Assembly (NCBI GenBank): GCA_013331215.1
Contig: DUGU01000344.1
Location: 1-7,914, forward strand
DNA length: 7,914 bases
Reading direction: 5' to 3'
Source: Methanoregulaceae archaeon
GTDB taxonomy: Archaea > Halobacteriota > Methanomicrobia > Methanomicrobiales > Methanospirillaceae
In this document: in pieces, positions 1-5,749 of the stretch
Numbering within the stretch: position 1 is the first letter of the stretch
Layout: every line of letters begins with the position of its first letter
The notes under the pieces: model-generated
Database searches by the model: none
Seen by the model: only the letters and a program-made list of their open reading frames with translations
What the model was told of the DNA's origin: nothing
Made by a program: the position numbers and the translations under genes

Positions 1-2
1 CG

Positions 3-56
3 GCGGTCGCGACGGCCGCGGCCGTTGCGGATCCCTGGCGCGGGAGGTGGTCCTGA
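3..56 (+). CDS. possible 3' end of an upstream gene (partial)
   Basis: An open frame enters from the left edge and ends at TGA 54-56, reading AVATAAAVADPWRGRWS. Its stop overlaps the ATG of the next gene as TGATG, the usual arrangement of translationally coupled genes in an operon. Only 17 residues are visible and any GC-rich frame could stay open this long, so the overlap is the main support. No function can be given. Confidence 0.35.
   Translation, partial: AVATAAAVADPWRGRWS
43..49 (+). promoter_or_regulatory. ribosome binding site of the DUF6573 gene
   Basis: GGAGGTG lies six bases before ATG 56. It decides the start: an in-frame GTG at 47 overlaps this motif and so is an unlikely start. 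Confidence 0.6.
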
Positions 57-433
57 TGGACTCCTCCGTTTTCGGCCCGGTCATCTATGCGTACACACGG
101 GCCGACGCGCTGCGGGACGGCGAGCTGATCGACGTGACCACGACGGCGGCCGAGATGGGTTACCGTATCCCTGTCGCAGTGACGCGCGCCGTCTGGGTCG
201 GCGTGGTCGAGCCCGACGCGACGCCCGGGCAGTCGGTCGAGGGCCGGCTCTGGGATGTGCTCTGGATGCTCCACTACGCGATATCGACCGGGCCTCGCTT
301 CGGCGCCTCGGTCCGGTTCCAGCTCTACGCCCTGATCGGCGGGGTATCGCGGCTGCTCACCCTCAAGGCGGTGATGGGGCCAGGCGATGAGGCCGAGCCC
401 GTGCTCACGATCATGTGGCCGGACGAGGACTAG
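56..433 (+). CDS. DUF6573 family protein
   Basis: A 125-residue soluble protein recognised as DUF6573, a family of unknown function common on plasmids, integrative elements and phage-derived DNA. The family's hallmarks are present in order: VIYAYTRADAL near residue 9, then LIDVTTTAAEMGYRIPVAVT, GRLWDVLWM in the middle (residues about 66-74), and the C-terminal run LKAVMGPGDEAEPVLTIMWP ending in acidic residues. The length is normal for the family and nothing is truncated. No signal peptide or membrane segment is seen. The ATG start has a good ribosome binding site and overlaps the preceding stop (TGATG), suggesting it is the last gene of an operon extending left. A T-rich stretch follows the stop directly. 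Family membership is recognised from memory of the conserved motifs; the role (often found near anti-restriction or replication genes) is not established. Confidence 0.8.
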   Translation: MDSSVFGPVIYAYTRADALRDGELIDVTTTAAEMGYRIPVAVTRAVWVGVVEPDATPGQSVEGRLWDVLWMLHYAISTGPRFGASVRFQLYALIGGVSRLLTLKAVMGPGDEAEPVLTIMWPDED

Positions 434-907
434 CCCTTTCTTTTTGGCGCGCGGAAACGCCCACCCTTGGAAGCGCGAGCGAGGCAGGATGATACTGGTC
501 CGCCGCTCCGTCTGTGATGGCGCGGGGCCGGCACCGTCACGTGAATGGCTCTATGCGCTCGCTCCACTGCGATGGACGCCCGCCACCCACCCCCGTCCCC
601 GCGCGAACGGCCGTGACGGCGCGGCGTCGCTCCTCGCGTTTTTCAGGAACGCTCGTTCGCGACCGCGCGCCTGCTCTTTGCCGTGGGCCGTCGGTCACGG
701 TCCTGCGCAGCGCGGACCGCTGCCGCGGACCGCTTGCGCCCGTTCGGCGCCGTCTCGCGTCCGCTCGACCGCGCCGCCGGCGTCCTCGCCTCCGGTTCAT
801 CCGCCGGGCTCCCACCCGCCCGCCGCCGACCTCGCTTCACTCGCCCGGCGGCCGACTCTTCAGGATCGGTGCCGCTGGTGCGTGCATCCAGCAGAGGCAT
901 CGCCCAC
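434..907. other. gene-free, very GC-rich intergenic DNA
   Basis: No convincing gene on either strand. Open frames cross it in several phases on both strands, but all give Arg/Pro/Ala/Ser-rich translations with no recognisable motif and no good ribosome binding site, which is what GC-rich non-coding DNA yields. Short words of the type GCGAG or GAAGCGAG recur, mostly read on the minus strand (for example at 831-845), and the 10-mer CGCGGACCGC occurs twice (711-720 and 724-733). It may be decayed DNA or spacer sequence around the structured repeat that follows. Confidence 0.5.
437..445 (+). terminator. T-rich putative archaeal terminator after the DUF6573 gene
   Basis: TTTCTTTTT begins three bases after the stop codon at 431-433, in otherwise very GC-rich surroundings. 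Archaeal transcription commonly ends in such U-rich stretches without a hairpin. Confidence 0.45.
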
Positions 908-1002
908 CGTCGCAGGGGAGGGGCCGCGCAGAGCGCGGCGGAGGGGGCGGCGCGAGCCCTCTCCACGTGCCGGCGAGCAGCGCAGCGGAAGCGAGCCGGG
1001 CG
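908..1002 (+). repeat. structured intergenic repeat, copy A
   Basis: First full copy of an intergenic element of about 90 nt, matching 2591-2680. The 5' block (GTCGCAGGGGAGGGGCCGC) is identical in both copies and the 3' block GCGAGCAGCG...GCGAGCCGG is nearly so. It can fold as three consecutive hairpins. Hairpin 1 is GCCGCGC 923-929 with GCGCGGC 933-939 and an AGA loop. Hairpin 2 is GGAGGGGGC 940-948 with GCCCTCTCC 956-964, nine pairs including one G-U, with a 7-nt loop. Hairpin 3 is CCGGC 970-974 with GCCGG 995-999, with 20 nt between. Differences from copy B keep hairpins 1 and 2, as set out under findings. It lies about 240 bases upstream of the lipoprotein gene. The family is not one I recognise. 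Confidence 0.75.
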
Positions 1003-1166
1003 TAACCGCGACACCAGACGACGCATCATCAGAGAAAAATCATGAGGGAACAGGTAAGTCCGGGACCTATCAACATCGCCGTACAGCGCACTGTTCCCGG
1101 CGGACGGCGCAGTGCCCGTGATCCCGGGAGCTTGCATATGGGTACCTTTATCGATGGGTGAACCGG

Positions 1167-1171
1167 ATATA
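1167..1171 (+). promoter_or_regulatory. candidate TATA box of the lipoprotein gene
   Basis: ATATA within GGATATACC. A start about 25 bases downstream would fall near 1194, giving a leader of roughly 50 nt before ATG 1245 that includes the ribosome binding site. A second AT-rich word (TTTAT, 1147-1151) is an alternative. Archaeal promoters are short, so this is tentative. Confidence 0.3.
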
Positions 1172-1226
1172 CCGTTACCGATTCATTCGGTGATTCTCAC
1201 GCAACGATGGCGGGGATAATCGAACC

Positions 1227-1233
1227 GGAGGGG
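1227..1233 (+). promoter_or_regulatory. ribosome binding site of the lipoprotein gene
   Basis: GGAGGGG, 11 bases before ATG 1245. The spacing is somewhat long. A nearer ATG at 1237 is out of frame with the lipoprotein, and 1245 gives a complete signal peptide. Confidence 0.5.
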
Positions 1234-1244
1234 AAGATGCGGCG

Positions 1245-2576
1245 ATGATTGCAGAATCTCGGATATGGAGACTGGCACTTCTGGCGATGGTGGTGCTGGT
1301 GCTCGTCGTGTCGGCAGGCTGTATCGGAAACACCCTTGTCTCAAACCGCGACATCGTGGTCCTCAAACTCTCCCCCGACGGCTCGCTCGCGTGGACGAAG
1401 GTCGTCGACAACGGATTCGACGACATGGCCGAGGACCTGGTCGAGCTGCCGGGCGGCGGGTACGCGCTCGCAGGGCAGACCGCTAACGGCCCCCAGAATG
1501 CCGACGGTCACCTTGTCCCGCCCCGCCCCGTCCTGATTCGTCTCTCGCCCGACGGCTCCGTCGCGTCGCAGTGGTTCGTTCCGGACGAGGTCGGCGTCGC
1601 GAGAGCAGTCGCGCTCGCCGACGGCGGTGGCGCGGCCGTGCTCACCGGGAACAGCACGGTCGTCCGGTTCAGCCCGGACGGCCAGGTGCTCTGGGCCCGG
1701 CCTTCGGGAATCTCGGAGGCGCACACGCTCGTGCGAACGGCGAACGGAGGTTTTCTCGCCGGCGGACAGTCCGGGTACCTTCCGGTGAGCGGGACCGCCG
1801 GGCCCGGCACCGTCCCTCAGGCGGTCATCATAACAGAGAGCAGCCCTGGCGGCCCGATGCTCCCCCAGGCGGCCGAGCCGGTAACGAGCCTCACAACGCT
1901 CCCACGCACTCGCCCGGGCGGCGGGCTGCAAAAGGCGATGGTGGTGAGCCTGGCCCCTGGCGGAGCGATCGAATGGGAGGGGCAGTACGACGATGGCGGT
2001 CTTGTCTTGCTGCAATCCCTTGCTCCAGATCCGGACCGCACCGGGTCCCTGGTGGTCGGATATGGCGCAAGTTCCGATCCCGGCGATTATTTGTATCCCC
2101 GTCTCGCACTACGCCTCGGACCCGACGGTGCACCCTCCTCGGTCACGCAGATCGGTTCCGCGACGGCAATGGACTCGATATGGACCCGGGCAGACGTCAC
2201 AGGATACCGGGTGCTGTATCGGAATTCGAGTCTGACCGAACGGGGCTTCTACGATGGGAGGGTCGTCGACGTGACTCTCGACCGCGACGGGCACGAACTC
2301 GAGCGCCGGTCCATCGACGCGAGCATCGCCGTCACCTGGACAGCGGAGGGCGGATACTTCTCTGTCGGCGCCCCGATCGGAGGGAGGGAAACCGGATACG
2401 ACACCGTAATCTACGATCCGACCGGCGGCACGACCTTCCACGCGCGAAGGTTCGACGACACGGGAGCGCTCATCTTTGACCGCGCCCTTCCCGCCCTGCC
2501 GCTCGACCAGGTTCTGAAGGTCGTGCAGACGGCGGACGGCGGATTCGCAGTCCTCGCCTATAAAAATAGCAAATAA
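1245..2576 (+). CDS. exported lipoprotein with a predicted seven-unit beta-propeller
   Basis: A 443-residue protein predicted to be exported and lipid-anchored outside the cell. Residues 1-26 are a lipoprotein signal: R6 and R9, a hydrophobic stretch LALLAMVVLVLVV, then lipobox SAGC with the modified cysteine at C26. The mature part is built of repeats of the form [VI]V.[LR][LF]SPDG...W followed by a GGGYALAG-like strand, beginning near residues 37, 96, 138, 232, 286 and twice more before the C-terminus: about seven units, consistent with one seven-bladed propeller. The closest known style is the DGG[YF]-type repeat propellers common in methanogen surface proteins. A Pro/Gly/Ser/Thr-rich insertion (about residues 176-230) separates units 3 and 4. 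No catalytic motif is visible, so a binding or scaffolding role is only a guess. It stands alone, convergent with the NHL gene. Structured repeats lie on both sides. Confidence 0.75.
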   Translation: MIAESRIWRLALLAMVVLVLVVSAGCIGNTLVSNRDIVVLKLSPDGSLAWTKVVDNGFDDMAEDLVELPGGGYALAGQTANGPQNADGHLVPPRPVLIRLSPDGSVASQWFVPDEVGVARAVALADGGGAAVLTGNSTVVRFSPDGQVLWARPSGISEAHTLVRTANGGFLAGGQSGYLPVSGTAGPGTVPQAVIITESSPGGPMLPQAAEPVTSLTTLPRTRPGGGLQKAMVVSLAPGGAIEWEGQYDDGGLVLLQSLAPDPDRTGSLVVGYGASSDPGDYLYPRLALRLGPDGAPSSVTQIGSATAMDSIWTRADVTGYRVLYRNSSLTERGFYDGRVVDVTLDRDGHELERRSIDASIAVTWTAEGGYFSVGAPIGGRETGYDTVIYDPTGGTTFHARRFDDTGALIFDRALPALPLDQVLKVVQTADGGFAVLAYKNSK

Positions 2577-2590
2577 CTGTCCGGTGTCGG

Positions 2591-2680
2591 CGTCGCAGGG
2601 GAGGGGCCGCACTGCGGCGGGGAGGGCGTCGTGAGCCCTCCCCAGTCCCGGCGAGCAGCGGAGCGGGAGCGAGCCGGCGC
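2591..2680 (+). repeat. structured intergenic repeat, copy B
   Basis: Second full copy, in the same orientation as copy A and starting 14 bases after the lipoprotein stop. Hairpin 1: GCCGC 2606-2610 with GCGGC 2614-2618, loop ACT. Hairpin 2: GGGGAGGGC 2619-2627 with GCCCTCCCC 2635-2643, a perfect nine-pair stem with a 7-nt loop GTCGTGA. Hairpin 3: CCGGC 2648-2652 with GCCGG 2673-2677. The four G-runs (2598-2601, 2603-2606, 2619-2622, 2624-2626) could alternatively form a G-quadruplex. If transcribed with the lipoprotein gene it would form a stable 3' structure, but there is no U-tract after it. Confidence 0.75.
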
Positions 2681-2716
2681 TATCCTGGCTGCTGCTTCGG
2701 AAAACGGGAATCTCGG

Positions 2717-2722
2717 AAAAAA
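2717..2722 (-). terminator. U-tract terminator of the NHL gene
   Basis: Six A residues on the given strand read as TTTTTT on the minus strand, beginning 14 bases after the NHL stop codon (2737-2739), inside an AT-rich stretch (about 2717-2738) that stands out from the GC-rich surroundings. It fits the archaeal oligo-U type of terminator. Confidence 0.5.
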
Positions 2723-2736
2723 TATATCGGTAAAAT

Positions 2737-4800
2737 TTAGAGTTGATTGAACAGCCAAACGACATCGGCGAAGTCGATCCGGCCGTTTTCGTTGTAGTCG
2801 AACGCCGCGACCGGCTCGTTCGCTGATATCCAGGCCATCTGGTTGAAATAGAGCACGACGTCCGCAAAATCAGCGCGGCCGTTGCCGTTCACATCATCAT
2901 ACTTGCCGTCCACATCCGTGTCCGTGGGTGCTCCCGAGCCGCCGGGAAAAGTCGTCACGACCGGTCCCGTCGGTCTGAACTTCTGGATATCGTGATTATA
3001 ACTGGCAACATAGACGTTCCCGGCACTATCGATCGCGACATCGGAAGGAGACTCTGGGTATACCCCGCTGGGATCTCGAATCCCAATCGCCGTGATGAAT
3101 GTCCCATTCGAGGTGAACTTCTGTACGCGTTCGTTGCAAAAATCGGCGACGTACACGAAGCCGTCACGGTCAACGGTGATGCCCCAGGGACTGTTGAACA
3201 GGCCGTTGCCGGTGCCAGCCGATCCCCACTTCGTAACGAACGTTCCCGTTGACGTGAACTTCTGGACACGATTCGAATCGGTGACGTAGACGTTGCCCGC
3301 ACGGTCAACCGCGATCCCCTGCGGATACCAGAACTGCCCGTTCGCGGTACCAGTGGTTCCCCACTTCGTGACGAACGTACCGGCGGACGTGAATTTTTTG
3401 ACACACTTGGCGTCACGATCGACGACGTAGACGTAGCCGTCACTGTCTATCGCGACAGCAACCGGCCAGCGAAAATATCCGTCCGTCGACCATTCGTATC
3501 CTCCCCACTCCGTGATGAACGTTCCAGTCGACGAAAATTTCTGGATACGGTGGTTGTTCCTGTCGGCGACATAGACGTTGCCGGCAGTATCGACTTCAAC
3601 ACCGTAGGGGTATGCGAACTGGCCTGCGGGCGCCTGGACGTAGGTCCCATCAAGGTCGATCCCCTCGCCCCAGCTTCCCCATTTCGTGACGAACGCTCCG
3701 TCCGAGGCGAACTTCTGGATGCGGTGGTTGTCTCTATCCGCGACATACACAGTGCCCGCCCCGTCCAACGCGATGCCGCACGGGCTCTCGAATTGCCCGT
3801 CCCTGAACCCCCCGCTCGTAGATCCCCATCGTGCGACGAAGGTCCCATCCGAGGTGAACGTCTGTCCCCGATCGAGGTCCGTATCGAGGACATAGACGTT
3901 GCCCAGCGTATCCACCGCGACGCCTGTCGGGACGAGGAATTGACCGTCGCCCCGGCCAAAATTTTCCCACTCGGCGATGAACGCTCCGCTCGATGAATAC
4001 TTATGGACCCGGTGATCGTACGTGACATAGACGTTTCCTGCGGCATCGACACCGATCCCGGCGGCGACCATATTGTAATGCACGTCGTCTTCATCCTGTA
4101 CAATTGCCCATATGGCGATGAGCGTTCCGTCCGAGGAGAATTTCTGGATACGGTCCGAATATGCAGACTGGTCACTCTCATCGGTCACGTAGATGTAGCC
4201 GGCGCCATCGACGGCGAGGTTCCCGGCCGACATGAACTTTCCTGGTTCTCCATCAGAGGCTCGACCTCCCCACGCGGTGATGAACGTCCCGGTCGACGTG
4301 AACTTCTTGACGCTTGCATTATCCAGGACGTAGACGTTGCCAGTCAGATCGAGTGCGAGGCCGCCCGGGGCAAGGAGTTGCGCGTCGCCTGCACCATCCG
4401 GTCCCCACTGCGAGACGAACGTGCCGGTCGAGGTGAATTTCTGGATGCGTCTGTTACCGGAATCTGAGACGTAGACGTATCCGGCGCGATCAACGGCAAT
4501 CGCGGTTGCACCGTCGAACCATCCGGGGGAGGCGCCGACGTAGCCGTCGGGGCCTCCCCACCGCGTCACGAATGTTCCGTTCGCAGTGCATTTCTTAACG
4601 TGATTATCATCAACGACGTAGATATCCCCTGCAGTGTCGACAGCGACATGATACGGAGTATCGAAATGGACCATGGTGTCGTACGGGCCACCCCATCTCA
4701 TGTCAAGCTGGTATTCCTCCGATACCGCCGAGGCGACCTGAATACCACCGACGAATAGCATTAAAAGAACAAAAAAAATCCGAAAGGGAGTCAGATCCAT
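2737..4800 (-). CDS. secreted NHL-repeat protein with C-terminal dockerin-like module
   Basis: A 687-residue protein. Residues 1-25 form a signal peptide (hydrophobic IFFVLLMLFVGG, cleavage likely after ASA25). From about residue 46 to 625 there are twelve NHL repeats of the pattern [AG][IVL].[VL]D..GN[VI]YV.D....[RV].KF.S.GTF....G, roughly 40-50 residues each; twelve units fit two six-bladed propellers in tandem. NHL propellers usually bind proteins, RNA or glycans, and no enzyme motif is seen. Residues 627-687 carry two EF-hand-like calcium loops, DVNGNGRADFAD (636-647) and DYNENGRIDFAD (668-679), each followed by a V..[LY]FNQ helix: a dockerin type I-like pair. No PGF-type sorting signal, lipobox or C-terminal membrane helix is visible, so attachment may be through the dockerin. 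There is no nearby ribosome binding site; a TATA-like box at the right distance suggests a leaderless mRNA. Confidence 0.85.
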   Translation of the reverse strand: MDLTPFRIFFVLLMLFVGGIQVASAVSEEYQLDMRWGGPYDTMVHFDTPYHVAVDTAGDIYVVDDNHVKKCTANGTFVTRWGGPDGYVGASPGWFDGATAIAVDRAGYVYVSDSGNRRIQKFTSTGTFVSQWGPDGAGDAQLLAPGGLALDLTGNVYVLDNASVKKFTSTGTFITAWGGRASDGEPGKFMSAGNLAVDGAGYIYVTDESDQSAYSDRIQKFSSDGTLIAIWAIVQDEDDVHYNMVAAGIGVDAAGNVYVTYDHRVHKYSSSGAFIAEWENFGRGDGQFLVPTGVAVDTLGNVYVLDTDLDRGQTFTSDGTFVARWGSTSGGFRDGQFESPCGIALDGAGTVYVADRDNHRIQKFASDGAFVTKWGSWGEGIDLDGTYVQAPAGQFAYPYGVEVDTAGNVYVADRNNHRIQKFSSTGTFITEWGGYEWSTDGYFRWPVAVAIDSDGYVYVVDRDAKCVKKFTSAGTFVTKWGTTGTANGQFWYPQGIAVDRAGNVYVTDSNRVQKFTSTGTFVTKWGSAGTGNGLFNSPWGITVDRDGFVYVADFCNERVQKFTSNGTFITAIGIRDPSGVYPESPSDVAIDSAGNVYVASYNHDIQKFRPTGPVVTTFPGGSGAPTDTDVDGKYDDVNGNGRADFADVVLYFNQMAWISANEPVAAFDYNENGRIDFADVVWLFNQL
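2740..2922 (-). other. dockerin-like calcium-binding pair (part of the NHL gene)
   Basis: Covers residues 627-687. Two loops with Asp/Asn at positions 1, 3 and 5, Gly at 6 and Asp at 9 and 12 are separated by 20 residues, the spacing typical of dockerins. In bacteria dockerins bind cohesins in cellulosomes; in methanogens similar modules terminate many secreted repeat proteins and their partners are mostly unknown. Confidence 0.75.
2926..4665 (-). repeat. twelve tandem NHL-repeat coding units
   Basis: Repeats of roughly 120-170 nt code for the twelve NHL units. The strand around [VI]YV.D and the KFTSTGTFVTKWG-like segment are the most constant parts. Units 7-10 (with the near-identical words HRIQKF, VTKWG and VYVADR) are the most alike, suggesting the most recent duplications. 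Spacers of varying length between blades, such as the 19-residue insertion between units 7 and 8, show the array is not in strict register. Confidence 0.8.
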
Positions 4801-4824
4801 ATTACGTGATTGTCACAGCCCGGG

Positions 4825-4830
4825 TAATAT
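4825..4830 (-). promoter_or_regulatory. candidate TATA box of the NHL gene
   Basis: Read on the minus strand, ATATTA lies 25 to 30 bases before the ATG ending at 4800, where a TATA box would sit for a leaderless transcript. It is enclosed by a TTACCC direct repeat (minus strand, words at 4822-4827 and 4831-4836). The inverted repeat GTGA-TTG-TCAC at 4806-4816 lies between this box and the start codon. Confidence 0.4.
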
Positions 4831-5034
4831 GGGTAACGATTTGCGTCACTCCCCTTGAAATCACCATGTTAGCCGAAGAGGCACAGGGCATCAGAATATG
4901 CCGGTGATGTCATTGCTACCGTTAGATTTTCTGTACACTCCCGATGAGAAATGGCCCCAGTCGAATCCTGCGGTTCCATCCGGCGGGTCGCGCACTCCTT
5001 CAACGCGGGCACATTTATCGAACAGGGCATCTAT

Positions 5035-5079
5035 CGTCGCAAGGGCGTGAGAGCGAGCAACGCAACGGGAGCAAGCCGG
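5035..5079 (+). repeat. structured intergenic repeat, reduced copy C
   Basis: CGTCGCAAGGGCGTGAGAGCGAGCAACG... keeps the 5' CGTCGCA block and the 3' block (23 of 27 positions match copy A in GCGAGCAACGCAACGGGAGCAAGCCGG), but lacks the hairpin 1 and hairpin 2 region and the left arm of hairpin 3. Same orientation as copies A and B. It lies about 100 bases upstream of the 167-residue gene. Confidence 0.55.
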
Positions 5080-5128
5080 AGATCGCGGCTACGGGGGCAG
5101 CCCCATCACCTCGACAATTGTTTTTCTA

Positions 5129-5134
5129 TTTATA
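5129..5134 (+). promoter_or_regulatory. candidate TATA box of the 167-residue gene
   Basis: TTTATA in an AT-rich stretch (5115-5147) that contrasts with GC-rich flanks. It lies 43 bases before ATG 5178, so a start near 5156-5158 would give a leader of about 20 nt containing the ribosome binding site. This is the clearest promoter in the window. Confidence 0.6.
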
Positions 5135-5163
5135 CTAATCATGAAATTCTGGCGCAGTGCGCC

Positions 5164-5168
5164 AGGAG
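5164..5168 (+). promoter_or_regulatory. ribosome binding site of the 167-residue gene
   Basis: AGGAG, nine bases before ATG 5178. It favours this ATG over an in-frame GTG at 5157, which lies upstream of the motif and would place it inside the gene. Confidence 0.6.
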
Positions 5169-5177
5169 CAAACAACC

Positions 5178-5681
5178 ATGGCGAATTTCACCCCCAAGTC
5201 GATCGTCAAGTCTGCGGTGCGGACGCTGACGAACCCGATCGCGACGCTCGCGGATTTCACCGAGGTCGTGGACGACATCATCACGAACAACCCGTTCGGC
5301 TGCACGCCGTACACGTCCGGCGGACAGTCGATGCCGGCCGTCGAGAAGACGAAGGAATCGTATACGGCTCGGTTCGCGTACGAGGACAACGAGGCGGTCA
5401 CGGTCGGTACCACGGCCGTCAAGTGCCCGACCGTCGCGGCCTACAACGGGGTCGTGACGGCGGTCCCGGCGGCCACGGCGATCAACACTGCGATCGGTCA
5501 CACCGGCGTTCACGTGACCGATGACGACACGTGGACGGCAACGATCAAGTGCCACGCGGCGAACGGCGAGCTCTTCAACATCTCACTCTCGCGGACTGCG
5601 GTCACGATCTCGGGCTACGAGGCCGACTCGATCCTCGCAACCGTCGAGAACTGGGCCGACGCAGTGCCGACGCTCGCCTGA
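5178..5681 (+). CDS. unrecognised 167-residue protein
   Basis: I do not recognise a family with confidence. The protein starts MANFTPKSIVKSAVR, a short basic, probably helical segment, followed by LTNPIATLADFTEVVDDI. The rest is rich in Thr, Val and Ala with alternating patterns typical of beta-strands (ESYTARFAYEDNEAVTVGT, TWTATIKCHAANGELFNISL, TAVTISGY), and ends in a short helix-like ATVENWADAVPTLA. Three cysteines (C42, C83, C125) are well separated. There is no signal peptide, membrane helix or known catalytic motif, so it is probably cytoplasmic or a structural subunit. Codon use is strongly GC-biased and consistent across the gene, and promoter and ribosome binding site are clear, so it is very likely a real and well-expressed single gene. 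A phage-like structural protein is possible but not shown. Confidence 0.7.
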   Translation: MANFTPKSIVKSAVRTLTNPIATLADFTEVVDDIITNNPFGCTPYTSGGQSMPAVEKTKESYTARFAYEDNEAVTVGTTAVKCPTVAAYNGVVTAVPAATAINTAIGHTGVHVTDDDTWTATIKCHAANGELFNISLSRTAVTISGYEADSILATVENWADAVPTLA

Positions 5682-5723
5682 GTCGCCCAACTCTCTCTCA
5701 CCTCATAGGGATTCCGATCAGTG

Positions 5724-5749
5724 CCGGCGGGTTTGGAGCGGCCCGCCGG
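5724..5749 (+). terminator. perfect 8-bp hairpin after the 167-residue gene
   Basis: CCGGCGGG (5724-5731) and CCCGCCGG (5742-5749) form a perfect stem around a 10-nt loop, 42 bases after the stop codon. No U-tract follows directly; T-rich sequence appears only near 5787-5812. It could protect the mRNA end or act as a termination or processing site between convergent genes, but the function is inferred from position only. Confidence 0.4.

Larger units (their letters stand above)
1003..1244 (+). other. leader region upstream of the lipoprotein gene
   Basis: No supported gene. It holds an inverted repeat GCACTG (1088-1093) / CAGTGC (1110-1115), AT-rich candidate promoter boxes near 1147-1151 and 1167-1171, and the near-palindrome GTGATTCTCAC (1190-1200), which recurs with one change upstream of the NHL gene. 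A 39-codon frame at 1042-1161 lacks a ribosome binding site and was not accepted. Confidence 0.45.

Noticed and set aside
711..733. Direct repeat of CGCGGACCGC with 13-nt period
   Set aside because: Two short GC-rich words in GC-rich DNA without a third copy; not enough to call an iteron or origin.
387..1121. Long open frames in several phases on both strands across the GC-rich stretch
   Set aside because: Translations are Arg/Pro/Ser/Ala-rich with no motif, start inside the DUF6573 gene or lack a ribosome binding site, and overlap the structured repeat. They are an effect of high GC content.
1042..1161. 39-codon frame beginning MREQVSPGP
   Set aside because: No ribosome binding site or promoter, no recognisable features, and it overlaps inverted repeats; likely chance.
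434..1244. Possible tRNA or other known RNA gene in the gene-free stretch
   Set aside because: No cloverleaf with a T-loop or anticodon arm could be found by eye on either strand.
5094..5104. Small hairpin GGGG-CAG-CCCC before the AT-rich promoter of the 167-residue gene
   Set aside because: Only a four-pair stem in GC-rich DNA; no gene ends just before it, so a terminator call is not supported.
4944..5229. Two overlapping frames upstream of the 167-residue gene
   Set aside because: Arg/Ser-rich translations that run through repeat copy C, the TATA box and the start of the real gene.
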